Shown in pieces: positions 17,948 through 27,422 of a stretch of 64,000 bases of DNA. The notes beneath the pieces were generated by a model, which saw only the letters and a list, made by a program, of their open reading frames with translations, was not told where the DNA came from and searched no databases. Within the stretch, counting starts at the first letter, position 1, and each line of letters starts with the position of its first letter. The DNA is from HGM04593 sp045636545 (GTDB taxonomy: Bacteria; Bacteroidota; Bacteroidia; Bacteroidales; Bacteroidaceae). Position numbers and translations under genes: made by a program. The stretch spans positions 21,351-85,350 of the forward strand of contig JAZTXR010000095.1 of NCBI GenBank assembly GCA_045636545.1. The letters run 5' to 3'.

Positions 17948-19585
17948 ATGGCAAAGGAAATATTGTTCAATATGGATGCTCGCGACCAGCTTAAGAAAGG
18001 TGTTGACGAGCTTGCTAATGCAGTGAAGGTTACACTCGGTCCCAAAGGCCGCAATGTAATCATTGAGAAGAAATTCGGTGCTCCACACATCACAAAGGAT
18101 GGTGTGTCGGTAGCTAAGGAGATTGAGTTGGCCGATGCTTACATGAACACCGGCGCACAGCTTGTGAAGTCGGTTGCGGCAAAGACCAACGACGATGCCG
18201 GTGACGGCACGACAACCGCAACATTGCTTGCACAGGCAATCATCACCGAGGGCTTGCGCAACGTTACAGCGGGCGCTAACCCAATGGACCTGAAACGCGG
18301 TATCGACAAGGCCGTGACAAGGGTTGTCGCTTCAATCAAGGAGCAGAGCGAGGAGGTAGGTGCCGACTATGACAAGATTGAGCAGGTCGCTTCAATCTCT
18401 GCCAACAACGATGCCGAGATTGGCAAGCTCATTGCCGATGCAATGCGTAAGGTGTCAAAGGATGGTGTAATAACCATAGAGGAGGCAAAGAGCCGCGACA
18501 CCACAATAGGCGTTGTCGAGGGTATGCAGTTCGACCGCGGTTACCTCTCGGCCTATTTCATCACCGATACCGAGAAGATGGAGTGTCAGATGGAGAATCC
18601 GTACATTCTCATCTATGACAAGAAGATTACCAATCTCAAGGATATGCTCCCCATTCTGGAGCCTGCCGTGCAGACAGGACGTCCTCTGCTCATCATTGCC
18701 GAGGATGTAGAGAGCGAGGCACTCACCACATTGGTAGTGAACCGTCTGCGCACACAGTTGAAGATATGTGCCGTTAAGGCTCCTGGCTTTGGCGACCGTC
18801 GCAAGGATATGCTCGAGGATATCGCAACACTCACAGGTGGTATAGTAATCAGTGAAGAGAAGGGTATCAAGCTCGAGCAGGCTACACTTGAGATGCTCGG
18901 TACCTGCGGCAAGATTACCGTTAGCAAAGACAACACAACCATCGTTGACGGTAATGGAAGCAAAGAGGCAATTGAGGCACGCGTTGCCCAAATCAGGGCG
19001 CAGATTGCCGCTACAAAGAGCGACTACGACAAGGAGAAACTCCAGGAGCGCCTTGGCAAGTTGGCCGGTGGCGTTGCAGTTCTCTACGTCGGTGCAGCTT
19101 CAGAGGTCGAGATGAAGGAGAAGAAAGACCGTGTTGACGATGCACTCTGCGCTACACGTGCAGCAATCGAGGAGGGAATCGTTCCCGGTGGTGGCGTTGC
19201 TTATATCCGTTCAATCGACTCTCTCGAGGGTATCGGGACTGTGAACGAGGACGAGAAGACCGGTGTCGCTATCGTTAAGCGTGCTATCGAGGAGCCACTT
19301 CGCCAGATTGTTGCCAATGCCGGCAAGGAGGGCGCTGTTGTTGTGCAGAAGGTGCGCGAGGGCAAGGGTGACTATGGTTACAATGCCCGTGCCGATGTCT
19401 ATGAGAACCTCTTTGCTGCAGGTGTCGTTGACCCGGCCAAGGTTACACGCGTTGCTCTTGAGAATGCGGCTTCAATTGCAGGTATGTTCCTTACAACGGA
19501 GTGCGTAATTGTAGAGAAGAAAGAGGACAAGCCCGAGATGCCAATGGGTGCTCCCGGTATGGGCGGCATGGGTGGCATGATGTAA
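17948..19585 (+). CDS. groEL: Chaperonin GroEL
   Basis: 545 residues, full length. Contains VTLGPKGRNVIIEKKFGAP, the ATP-site DGTTTATLLAQAI (about residues 87-99), the apical domain, GGVAVLYVGAASEVEMKEKKDR, and the Gly-Met tail ending GMGGMGGMM. It folds cytosolic proteins in the double-ring cavity together with GroES. It ends in a strong hairpin. No sequence anomaly was seen. Confidence 0.99.
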   Translation: MAKEILFNMDARDQLKKGVDELANAVKVTLGPKGRNVIIEKKFGAPHITKDGVSVAKEIELADAYMNTGAQLVKSVAAKTNDDAGDGTTTATLLAQAIITEGLRNVTAGANPMDLKRGIDKAVTRVVASIKEQSEEVGADYDKIEQVASISANNDAEIGKLIADAMRKVSKDGVITIEEAKSRDTTIGVVEGMQFDRGYLSAYFITDTEKMECQMENPYILIYDKKITNLKDMLPILEPAVQTGRPLLIIAEDVESEALTTLVVNRLRTQLKICAVKAPGFGDRRKDMLEDIATLTGGIVISEEKGIKLEQATLEMLGTCGKITVSKDNTTIVDGNGSKEAIEARVAQIRAQIAATKSDYDKEKLQERLGKLAGGVAVLYVGAASEVEMKEKKDRVDDALCATRAAIEEGIVPGGGVAYIRSIDSLEGIGTVNEDEKTGVAIVKRAIEEPLRQIVANAGKEGAVVVQKVREGKGDYGYNARADVYENLFAAGVVDPAKVTRVALENAASIAGMFLTTECVIVEKKEDKPEMPMGAPGMGGMGGMM

Positions 19586-19601
19586 TTTGTGATGTTATAT
19601 G

Positions 19602-19643
19602 ATATAGCAGTGGGCATTGCGGTCGCAATGCCCACTGCTATAT
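19602..19643. terminator. groESL terminator
   Basis: A perfect 19-bp stem (19602-19620 with 19625-19643) and 4-nt loop, 16 bp after the groEL stop. The trailing T-run is weak. Confidence 0.8.
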
Positions 19644-19777
19644 TGTTGCTGCCCACCTTCAATTCTCGTAGGCTCTCCTGAAAAAAAGAGAGAAACGGGC
19701 AGAGATTACCGTTCCCCTCTGGGGCAGGGCGGTGAATTAACAGCTCACCCCACCTTTTTTGTAAGTCGAGTGGAGTG

Positions 19778-19993
19778 TTATTTGTCGCTGATGTTTATAT
19801 CCTCACTGTAATACTTGAAAAAATCGTGGTTCAGTATTATGGATATTTTCTCCAATAAAGTCGTGTCAATGCTCTCGCGTTTGAAAATGCTGTATATGTT
19901 GGTCCTGTCGCAACATAGTTGTTTTGCAAACCATGACACTGAGCCTCCTTGTGCATCGAACTGCTTTTTGATGATGTTGCCGATATGAATCAT
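19778..19993 (-). CDS. Small XRE-type helix-turn-helix protein
   Basis: 71 residues. MIHIGNIIKKQFDAQGGSVS is followed by a predicted HTH (WFAKQLCCDRTNIYSIFKRE) and IDTTLLEKISIILNHDFF. This short form, with a single XRE-like HTH and almost nothing else, recurs in Bacteroidales genomes. It is presumably a DNA-binding regulator; its target is unknown. It has a well-formed promoter of its own (20052-20082) and is probably monocistronic. Confidence 0.8.
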   Translation of the reverse strand: MIHIGNIIKKQFDAQGGSVSWFAKQLCCDRTNIYSIFKRESIDTTLLEKISIILNHDFFKYYSEDINISDK

Positions 19994-20051
19994 AAATAGT
20001 ACAGTGTTAGTATAGTGTTGTGCTTGTTGTAGTTATGTCATAGAATTTCTG

Positions 20052-20082
20052 CAAAAGTAATTTGTTGAATCTTTGTATCAAA
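20052..20082 (-). promoter_or_regulatory. Promoter of the small HTH gene
   Basis: Minus strand TTTG (20079-20082), 19-bp spacer, TACTTTTG (20052-20059): full match to both Bacteroidales boxes. Confidence 0.8.
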
Positions 20083-20362
20083 CTTTTTCGCGTGATTAAT
20101 ATTCCACAAGTGGCTGTAGTATAAAGAAATACCCCCCCCGTGTTAATTTTTGTTAATATTTAAGAATGTCTTTTTAAAACCAATGCTTTACCTCTCGCGC
20201 TCTGCGGTTGCCGGCAGTGTTGCTTTGTCCTTAATATAACAATTGGGATGTTCTTTTGTTTTGCAGATTGCATATTTAGTTGGCATTATTAATCCTGTTC
20301 TTGGCCAAGATGAGGTGTCGCGCAGTGACGGAGAGAATAGGGGGGTGCCTTGAAAACAAATA
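20083..20362. other. Gene-free stretch with an 8-C run
   Basis: No credible gene, RNA or repeat was found. A run of eight C lies at about 20132-20139. Open frames here are continuations of fabG antisense or out-of-frame readings. Confidence 0.5.
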
Positions 20363-20392
20363 AAAGAAGGCAAGCTTGTGCTTGCCTTCTTT
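20363..20392. terminator. fabG terminator
   Basis: A 13-bp perfect stem (20363-20375 with 20380-20392), loop TTGT, A-rich and T-rich flanks; 28 bp after the fabG stop on the minus strand. Confidence 0.85.
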
Positions 20393-20420
20393 ATGTATTC
20401 CGTAGTGTAGCCCGGCGCTA

Positions 20421-21167
20421 TCAGCAACTCATCGCTCCGCAGCAGTTTATTACCTGTCCGCTCACGTATGCCGACATCTCGCTGGCAAGGAATAGTGCCA
20501 CACCCGCAACATCGTCGGGTGTTCCGGCGCGGCGCAATGGGATTGTCTTTGCCCACTCGGCGCGCATCTCCTCGGGGATGGCTGCTGTCATGTCCGTTGC
20601 AATGAAACCCGGTGCAATACAGTTTACCCTTATTCCACGTGGCCCCATCTCCTTGGCTATGGACTTTGAAAAACCTATAAGTCCCGCCTTCGATGCCGCA
20701 TAGTTGCACTGTCCCGCATTGCCGTTCTCGCCCACAACCGACGACATGTTTATTATGCTGCCCGTGCGTTGCTTTGCCATCACCGGCACCACGGCGCGCG
20801 TGAAGTTGAATGCCGATTTAAGGTTGGTTGTTATCACGGCATCCCACTGCTCCTCGGTCATTCGCAAAATGAGGCCATCCTTTGTAATTCCGGCATTGTT
20901 CACAAGGATGTCTATCCGTCCAAAGTCGCCGGCAACCTCCTTTACCACCTTGTCTGTGGCTGCAAAGTCGGCGGCATCGGCGGCATATCCCTTACACTTC
21001 ACACCAAGAGCCTCAATCTCTTTTATCAGTTCCTGGGCATTGTTGTTTGTCTGGCGGTATGTGAATGCTATGTTTGCACCCTCCTGTGCATACTTCACTG
21101 CAATGGCACGGCCAATGCCTCGCGTGGCACCTGTAATCAGAGCCGTCTTTCCTTCAAGTAGTTTCAT
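20421..21167 (-). CDS. fabG: 3-oxoacyl-[acyl-carrier-protein] reductase FabG
   Basis: 248 residues, normal for FabG, an NADPH-dependent short-chain dehydrogenase that reduces 3-oxoacyl-ACP in fatty acid synthesis. Cofactor motif TGATRGIGRAIAVKYA at ~12-27, DILVNNAGITKDGL, and catalytic Ser (NMSSVVGENGNAGQ) with YAASKAGLIGFSKS (Tyr and Lys of the YxxxK motif). It ends GQVINCCGAMSC, the Bacteroidetes-type end. Monocistronic, with a terminator downstream and a TACATTTG box at 21227-21234 for this strand. Confidence 0.95.
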   Translation of the reverse strand: MKLLEGKTALITGATRGIGRAIAVKYAQEGANIAFTYRQTNNNAQELIKEIEALGVKCKGYAADAADFAATDKVVKEVAGDFGRIDILVNNAGITKDGLILRMTEEQWDAVITTNLKSAFNFTRAVVPVMAKQRTGSIINMSSVVGENGNAGQCNYAASKAGLIGFSKSIAKEMGPRGIRVNCIAPGFIATDMTAAIPEEMRAEWAKTIPLRRAGTPDDVAGVALFLASEMSAYVSGQVINCCGAMSC

Positions 21168-21292
21168 ATTATAATAATATATCTTGTTTATCCCACCGCT
21201 AAAATAAGAAAAGATGGTGAATAATGCAAATGTATCATAATGCAGTGATGAGCCATAGTTCTGTTCTCTCTGTTTTTAATGGATTTTTTTTC

Positions 21293-21320
21293 TTGATTTA
21301 CAAAAAAATAAGTATTTTTG
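21293..21320 (+). promoter_or_regulatory. Promoter of leader RNA copy 1
   Basis: TATTTTTG (21313-21320) matches TAnnTTTG; TTG at 21293-21295 is 17 bp upstream, slightly short. Transcription would begin ~40 nt before the structured RNA. Confidence 0.55.
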
Positions 21321-21366
21321 CCATCGTTGCCGCATTGTGCGGTCATTGTATTCAAAAAAACATAAC

Positions 21367-21551
21367 GCATTAGCTTTACTATCTTACTGATGGGGGTGTT
21401 TTGCCCCGGCAAGGTCTTTGGCTTTGTCAAACTTGGCGGTTAAATCAATAGGAAGATTAGTTTAAAAGCTGATGCCCGCGCAGTATGCGGCGTGGGCAAC
21501 TTGCTTGTCTTTCTTTTGGGGTAACGCCAAGACCTCATAAGTGGATAATGC
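21367..21551 (+). ncRNA. Structured leader RNA, copy 1 (family not recognised)
   Basis: A ~185-nt multibranched RNA that shares most positions with 28068-28251. Closing helix GCATTA (21367-21372) with TAATGC (21546-21551). A long-range helix joins 21432-21442 to 21522-21531 (CTTGGCGGTTA with TAACGCCAAG). Three local hairpins lie between, two of which keep pairing through base changes relative to copy 2. A T-run (21565-21572) follows an imperfect hairpin, so it may be a riboswitch with a terminator or an independent RNA ending there. The secreted enzyme gene starts 107 nt after the closing helix. It is not a TPP, cobalamin, SAM, glmS or RNase P RNA as far as conserved motifs show. Confidence 0.75.
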
Positions 21552-21658
21552 AATGTTGCCCTCGTTTTTTTTGTGTACAGGTAGTTACGTTATTATAACG
21601 GGTCAGCCGGACGTTTGTTCGGGAATGGAAGTTTGATATTTTAAACCAATTATAATTT

Positions 21659-24600
21659 ATGAAATTGTACAGAACCCTTTTGGCGGCATTGCTGTCATTT
21701 GTGATTTTGTGTCCGTCTGCAGTGTCGGCACAAAAAGTTATATTCCCGCAGGAGAAGCAACCCGGAACAGCGGTTGTGAGTGTGGATGAAAATGTATATT
21801 CGTTGTCGAATGAGTTGTTCACGTTTGATTTTGTCAAGAATGACGGTAGACTGTCGTTCGGTGGGTGTGAGCAGTTGGGCTTGCTTGCAGGTGCCGAGCT
21901 TTTTACCGTACAATTGGCCGACGGAACGGTCATTCCGGCTTCGGAGTTCGTTCTCGGTGAAGTGGAGACTGAATCGCTTGCTGCCGAAGAGAATGCAGTC
22001 AAGGGGTCAAGACGTTTTGCAGGTGTGCAGGTAAAGGCGCAGTTCGCCCATATGAACGGCTTGGGCATTGAATGGCGTGCAGTGTTGCGTGACGGCAGTC
22101 ACTATCTGCGTACGGAGGTGGATATTACTTCGTCGGCTGATATTGAGATGTACAACATTGTGCCAATGATTTACACTGTCGATAACGTAGATGGTGCAAA
22201 GGCTCCATCTGTTGTGGGCAACACACGTGGTGCTGTTATTATGAGTGACAGAATGTTTGCCGGTCTCGAGACCCCTACCGCATACAACACAGCCGGTGAG
22301 GCGACCGACCTCGACAACTTCGTGTTCAAGGCTTGGGATGGTGCTTCGTCATGGGGGTGGGAACCCGTTCCAAGTGAAATACCGGATGGCATCAAGGGGC
22401 TTTCACAATATGCCGAGGGAACTGTTCTCGCTTCACGCGGTTATCTTGTGTTCCGCGAAAAAGGTGAGTGCACAGTTACATTCAATTATACAGATGGCAA
22501 CAACAAATTGCAGATACTTGGTGTTGATATCATTGACCTTGATGGCAATATTGTTGATAGCGACTATCACTTTGGTTATACGGGAGGTGCGCACAGCAAC
22601 CGCGACTATGTAGTTGAAATTCCGTCGGCAAATGCTTATCAGGTACGTTTCTTTGTTACAAATGCCGGCAATGGCGAGGGCTTCTCAAGTAAGGGTACAA
22701 TCTCTTACAGCAAAAAGGTTTCACGTCCCGAACTTGTCCGCGACCTTGCTTCTGACGAGACACCCGAACTGACACCGGAAATAGTTACTGAAACTGTCTC
22801 AGAGATAACAATCACACCCGAGGAGGGCGACCTGACTTTGGACAGCTCAAAGAGAACAACCTGGACTTCAGGCCTTCCCGAGTTCAAAGATTGGGGTGGT
22901 GCGCTCCCCGAAGGTATGAGCACACCAACAGCCAATGCTATATATCTTGACAAGCACTACAATATCAAGGCCGGTAACCTGACCGTGCTTTTTGATTATA
23001 CCGGCGGCAGCCACGGACTTAATATCCTTGGTGTGCAGCTTATCAATAGCAAGGGTGTCGTTTCATATGACTATCACGTGGGCTTTACCGGTGGCAGTGA
23101 CCGCAACAACACTTATGCTGTGGCAGTGCCCAAGGATGATGCGTATATCGTACGCCTGTTTATCGACAGGAGAGACGATGGCGTCCAAGGTAATGGTAAC
23201 ATAGACTTCACTCTTGCTGCTGTTGAAGCAATCAGTGGCAACGCGCACACCGATGCCTGGACATCTGCCTGGAGCGGCTTTGCCAACTGGACCGGCACCT
23301 TGCCTGAAGGCACAACTGCTGCAGGAACAGCGAAATACAAGGATACCTCTTTGTATTTGATTGCAAAGGGCGAACTTGCTCTCCTGTTTGATTATTCAAG
23401 AGGAAGCCACGGGCTTTATATGCTTGGCGTGCAGCTTGTTGACCACAACGGCGCGGTTGTTGCCGAGGAGTTCAAGAACGGCTTCACAGGTTCTTCTTCC
23501 ACAGTAACCTATAATGTAGCAGTTCCCGAGGATGGAATGTACAAGGTTCGTTATATTGCCGACTACTGCAATGGCGGTACCGATACCAACGGTGACATTA
23601 CATACACACACACAGCATATGTTGCGCCCGAGTTGTTTGCAACCATCAACGAGGACGAGGAGGTTGCCGATGCGTGGACACCGTCGGATTGGAAATCTCT
23701 TCCCGAGGCCGAGATACCTAACCGTGTGAACGAGGTTGGCTGTACCGATGCCAATGCGCGTGTCATTGAACATCTTGTTGAAATCACATCTGCCGGTCAA
23801 CTCAGTGTTGAATTCTTATACAGCAGCGGAAACCATAGATTGAATATCGTGGGTGTCGACTTGCTCGATGAGACAGGCAATGTGACTGTTGATGACTACC
23901 ACGCAGGATATTCCGGTGGTGAGCACAGTAATAATGTATATAAGCTCAATGTGTTCTCACCCGGTGTATATACAATCCGTTATTTTGCCGACAATGCAGA
24001 GGTAATAAATTCCAACGGTAACATAAAGCTGATGTTGAAGGTGGATTACACCGTGCACCTTGTTTCTCCCGAGACTACACCAATCAAGGGTGAGTGGCGC
24101 CGCCAGACAACACTTGCTGCCGGTGATGAGTGGAATGTGTCGGCTGTTGTGGGTGTCGTAGCTCCCGGTCAGGCTCGCCGTTCGTTCCTCGCTTATAGTG
24201 AGCGTGAGCGTGCAGTACCCTGGCGTGCAGCGCCTGCATACATCAGCTGGTACGAGGTCAACATTGACCGCAACAATGCAGCACCAGGTAAAGAACATGA
24301 GAATTTTACAGAAGAAGATTGTTTGCCTATCCTCAACGCTTGGAAAGAGCAACTCTATGACAAGTACGGCGTTGCTCCTTACGCCTTTGTGTGGGATGAT
24401 GGTTGGGATACATACGGTGAGTGGCAGTTCCACAGCGGTTTCCCACAAGGATTTACGAATATGGACAACATTGGTCGCCAGATGGGTGCAGGCCAGGGTG
24501 CCTGGTTAGGTCCTGTAGGTGGTTACGGTACAAGTGGCGGCTACCGTCGTGGATATTGGACTTCAACAAAAACCGGCGGTATGCAGCTTTCTAATCCTCT

Positions 24601-26479
24601 TTATTACGAGGTGTTTGTGAATGCCGTTACCGGTTTGCTCCGCGACAAAGGCTATGATTTCCGTTTCTTTAAGTTTGACGGTATTTCGGCTCAGTTCTCT
24701 TCTGTAGGTCCCGATGCCGATGCAACAGGTAACGAGAATGCCGAGGCTATCATCATGGCCGAGAAGGTGTTGCGTGGCATTAAGGAAGATGTCTTCCTTA
24801 ACACTACTGTAGGTACTTGGGCTTCACCATTCTGGTTCCAGTTTACCGATGCAGTGTGGCGTCAGGAGAAGGACTATGGCGAGATTGGCAATAACAGCAA
24901 CGACCGCGAGAACTGGATTACATACCGCGACCGTCTGGTATATCAGAACTTTGTGCAGAACTCGCCAATCTGCCCAATAAACACATTGATGACCCACGGA
25001 TTTATCTTTACTGACTACAGCGAACCTGCAAGCACCAGCCGCGACTGGTATGCAGTTGTACGTGAGTTGCGTTGTGCATTCGTGTGTGGTTCGGGTATGG
25101 TTGAGCTTTACAACGACTATAAGTTGACTAATGAATTGGAAGATCCTGAAGGTAACGCAGGTGCTCTTTGGGGCGAGATTGCAGAGTGCATACAGTGGCA
25201 GAGAAAGAACGCCGATGTATTGCCCGATGCTCACTGGGTTGGTGGCAATCCGTGGACAGGTACCAAGGCCGAGGTCTATGGCTGGGCTGCTTGGAACGGC
25301 GAGAAAGCAACACTTGCTTTGCGCAACGGTGCCAACGATGCACAGACCTATACATTCACTTTGCGCGAGGCTCTTGATATCCCTGAGTATATAAAGACTA
25401 CTATTACTCTCACAAAGTCATTTGAAAAATACCAGAATGACCTTGACGGACTTACAGTAGGCGAACCTATCGATATTGACATACCTATCACTGTAACTCT
25501 TGATGGTTCTTCGCTCTATGTATTTGATGGTGTTGACGGTAGTGTGGTAGCTGTTGAGACCGGTAAGTACTACCGTTTCAAGGATGCGGACGGCAGATAT
25601 CTTGCAGCAGGCGAGGCTTTGGCTGTAAGAGACAACGCTGATGCTACTACAATCTTCTATCTCACCGCTGATGGCAAGTTGCTCTCATACTCAAACGGTC
25701 TGTTCCTTAACAAGACCGGCGGCTTTGAGGCTGTTGGCCATTCGGGCAATGTCGCACACTTCAAGAGTGGTACAGCTGACAATACAGTGATGATTGGCGT
25801 TGCCGGCGGTGTCTATTTGAGTAGCAATGGCGGTGGCGTTTCTACGGCCGGCGGCAATTGGACTGTTGAGGAGGTGACAGCGCTGCCGGTGACTGTTACT
25901 GCGGCAAAGTTCGCTACGTTCTATGCACCGGTTTCGGTGGCAATGCCCTCTACGCTAGAGGTGACTGCCCACACAGTCGTGGCAGAGACTGAGCGCCCGG
26001 TTGCTACATTGAGCGAACCATTGTCGGCTGTCCCGGCAAATACAGGTGTCGTTCTTTATGCCGATGTTGATGAACCTACAACATTCAATCTTGAAATAGC
26101 TCCGGTTGCGGCTAAGGTGGTGAGCCTTGAAATGAAAGGTACTGTTGCAAGAACTCTTGTGACAAAACCGGAAAACAAGGAGTGTTATGTCCTTTCCAAA
26201 GGAGATAATGGCGTAGGATTGTACATAGCAAAGAATGACGACGATGCTACAACATTCTACAATGCGGGTCACAAAGCATATCTTGAGGTTGAGGAAAAAG
26301 CGGATGGTGCGAATTTCGCTTCCTACAGTTTCCGCTTCGGCGACGGCTCAACGGTTGTTGAAGGTGTTGAAACGGAATGCGGAGAGGCGAATGCTATTTA
26401 CGATTTACAGGGACGCAAGCTTGAGGGCATTACAGAGCGTGGCGTGTATATCATGAATGGTAAAAAGATAGTGAAGTGA
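21659..26479 (+). CDS. Large secreted putative alpha-glycosidase, clan GH-D-like barrel with four repeated beta modules
   Basis: 1606 residues. Signal peptide ~1-24. Residues ~40-230 are a beta domain (EWRAVLRDGSHYLRTEV, VVGNTRGAVIMSDRMFAGLE) also present in the protein at 30270-34913. Four copies of a ~120-residue beta-sandwich module follow (~240-365, 395-520, 530-655, 665-795), each with a GxHxLxxxGVxLxD-like core and YHxGxxGG. The barrel at ~800-1200 has FVWDDGWD (W912-D917) and FFKFDGI (D1007, candidate nucleophile), as in GH27/GH36/GH31 enzymes. C-terminal binding modules and a short sorting tail (GKKIVK) close it. The exact family and substrate cannot be fixed; alpha-linked Gal or GalNAc is a guess from neighbours. 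Confidence 0.72.
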   Translation: MKLYRTLLAALLSFVILCPSAVSAQKVIFPQEKQPGTAVVSVDENVYSLSNELFTFDFVKNDGRLSFGGCEQLGLLAGAELFTVQLADGTVIPASEFVLGEVETESLAAEENAVKGSRRFAGVQVKAQFAHMNGLGIEWRAVLRDGSHYLRTEVDITSSADIEMYNIVPMIYTVDNVDGAKAPSVVGNTRGAVIMSDRMFAGLETPTAYNTAGEATDLDNFVFKAWDGASSWGWEPVPSEIPDGIKGLSQYAEGTVLASRGYLVFREKGECTVTFNYTDGNNKLQILGVDIIDLDGNIVDSDYHFGYTGGAHSNRDYVVEIPSANAYQVRFFVTNAGNGEGFSSKGTISYSKKVSRPELVRDLASDETPELTPEIVTETVSEITITPEEGDLTLDSSKRTTWTSGLPEFKDWGGALPEGMSTPTANAIYLDKHYNIKAGNLTVLFDYTGGSHGLNILGVQLINSKGVVSYDYHVGFTGGSDRNNTYAVAVPKDDAYIVRLFIDRRDDGVQGNGNIDFTLAAVEAISGNAHTDAWTSAWSGFANWTGTLPEGTTAAGTAKYKDTSLYLIAKGELALLFDYSRGSHGLYMLGVQLVDHNGAVVAEEFKNGFTGSSSTVTYNVAVPEDGMYKVRYIADYCNGGTDTNGDITYTHTAYVAPELFATINEDEEVADAWTPSDWKSLPEAEIPNRVNEVGCTDANARVIEHLVEITSAGQLSVEFLYSSGNHRLNIVGVDLLDETGNVTVDDYHAGYSGGEHSNNVYKLNVFSPGVYTIRYFADNAEVINSNGNIKLMLKVDYTVHLVSPETTPIKGEWRRQTTLAAGDEWNVSAVVGVVAPGQARRSFLAYSERERAVPWRAAPAYISWYEVNIDRNNAAPGKEHENFTEEDCLPILNAWKEQLYDKYGVAPYAFVWDDGWDTYGEWQFHSGFPQGFTNMDNIGRQMGAGQGAWLGPVGGYGTSGGYRRGYWTSTKTGGMQLSNPLYYEVFVNAVTGLLRDKGYDFRFFKFDGISAQFSSVGPDADATGNENAEAIIMAEKVLRGIKEDVFLNTTVGTWASPFWFQFTDAVWRQEKDYGEIGNNSNDRENWITYRDRLVYQNFVQNSPICPINTLMTHGFIFTDYSEPASTSRDWYAVVRELRCAFVCGSGMVELYNDYKLTNELEDPEGNAGALWGEIAECIQWQRKNADVLPDAHWVGGNPWTGTKAEVYGWAAWNGEKATLALRNGANDAQTYTFTLREALDIPEYIKTTITLTKSFEKYQNDLDGLTVGEPIDIDIPITVTLDGSSLYVFDGVDGSVVAVETGKYYRFKDADGRYLAAGEALAVRDNADATTIFYLTADGKLLSYSNGLFLNKTGGFEAVGHSGNVAHFKSGTADNTVMIGVAGGVYLSSNGGGVSTAGGNWTVEEVTALPVTVTAAKFATFYAPVSVAMPSTLEVTAHTVVAETERPVATLSEPLSAVPANTGVVLYADVDEPTTFNLEIAPVAAKVVSLEMKGTVARTLVTKPENKECYVLSKGDNGVGLYIAKNDDDATTFYNAGHKAYLEVEEKADGANFASYSFRFGDGSTVVEGVETECGEANAIYDLQGRKLEGITERGVYIMNGKKIVK

Positions 26480-26513
26480 TTTGCTGATTACCGGTTAGTT
26501 TCGGGCAATACAT

Positions 26514-26551
26514 ATTTTTGGGCGGTGTCTACACAGACACCGCCCAAAAAT
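26514..26551. terminator. Terminator after the first large enzyme gene
   Basis: A perfect 16-bp stem (26514-26529 with 26536-26551), loop TACACA, A- and T-rich ends. Confidence 0.88.
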
Positions 26552-26645
26552 GTAGTATGCCCAGCATGGAGTACCATCGAATGCAGGGAATGCCGTATGC
26601 GGGCTCGAACGTACGGTGGTGCGAGAGGTCGGGAAACAAAATCTT
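26551..26645 (+). mobile_element. Degenerate group II intron remnant (5' tip joined to domain V/VI-like end)
   Basis: Directly after the terminator stem, GTAGTATGCCCAGCATGG resembles the 5' end of bacterial group II introns (GTGYGCCCRGCATGG). About 30 nt later, GCCGTATGC...CGTACGGTGGTGCGAGAGG resembles domain V and the start of domain VI. The internal part, including any reverse transcriptase, is missing and the upper domain V stem looks decayed. Insertion just behind a terminator hairpin is typical of group IIC introns. Called from memory of the consensus. Confidence 0.45.
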
Positions 26646-26708
26646 AAAGTTGTAAAATGTTGCCTATGAACAAAATAGAGCACAATTTGTATTAAACAAT
26701 TAAGCGGG

Positions 26709-26740
26709 TTTGTTTTTTTTACTCGCTTGCACTATCTTTG
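26709..26740 (+). promoter_or_regulatory. Promoter of the HATPase/STAS-like pair
   Basis: TTTG (26709-26712), 20-bp spacer, TATCTTTG (26733-26740). An ATG at 26727 lies inside this promoter, so the ATG at 26769 is the real start. Confidence 0.82.
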
Positions 26741-26768
26741 CACCATAAGTAATAGTTGTGAATTTGGT

Positions 26769-27422
26769 ATGAACCTATCTATACTCATAAAACAGTATTT
26801 CTCACCGGTGAACGATGATATTACGATAGATGTCTTTGATGAAAAGAATATCTACGATGTATATCAACGTGTCATTGGTGTGCTGACCCAGCATGTTGAT
26901 ATTGAAACGACTGTGTTGCAGGCAATGAGTTATTGTTTTTATGAGATTCTGGACAATGTACTTACTCATTCCGGAAAAGATCTGGGCACAGTTCTCACTC
27001 ACTACGATTCTGCGAATCATATTCTAAGTTTTCTGGTAGCAGATGATGGCATTGGCGTGCAGGCATCACTTTCAGAAAATACGGAATATGCCGGCATCTC
27101 AGAACCGGATGCGTTGAGAATATGCATCAAGGATGCCATAACGGATGGTAAAGGGATGGGCTTTGGATTATACTCGACATCGCTGCTTGCAAGGGATGCG
27201 GGATTGGTTTTTGAGGTTCGTTCAGGTAAACATACTATGCAAGTGCAGGATGGTGCCGAAGAAACAGAAGAAAGTGACTTTTGGCAAGGTACGATAGTTT
27301 ATCTTCAGCTTCATACCAACAAGGAGATTAATCCGGCAGATGTTGTTGCCAACCGTGCGAACGCGGCTGCACAATATAACGAAACATTTTTGAACGACAA
27401 CGAATTGACGGAGCTATGGTGA
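26769..27422 (+). CDS. HATPase-domain protein, anti-sigma-factor-like kinase candidate
   Basis: 217 residues. The second half is a GHKL ATPase: N box YEILDNVLTHSG (~60-70), G1 motif VADDGIGVQA (~95-104) and G2 motif DGKGMGFGLYSTSLLA (~130-145). There is no histidine-phosphotransfer domain, receiver, signal peptide or membrane helix, so it resembles cytosolic anti-sigma or partner-switch kinases rather than a sensor kinase. The first ~55 residues match nothing known to me. It overlaps the downstream STAS-like gene by 7 nt (ATGGTGA), which indicates coupled translation and a working pair. Target is unknown; no sigma factor gene lies nearby. Confidence 0.75.
   Translation: MNLSILIKQYFSPVNDDITIDVFDEKNIYDVYQRVIGVLTQHVDIETTVLQAMSYCFYEILDNVLTHSGKDLGTVLTHYDSANHILSFLVADDGIGVQASLSENTEYAGISEPDALRICIKDAITDGKGMGFGLYSTSLLARDAGLVFEVRSGKHTMQVQDGAEETEESDFWQGTIVYLQLHTNKEINPADVVANRANAAAQYNETFLNDNELTELW

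Noticed and set aside
20188..20709. 173-codon minus-strand frame overlapping fabG
   Set aside because: Out-of-frame reading of the same strand as fabG, low-complexity content, and it crosses the fabG terminator.
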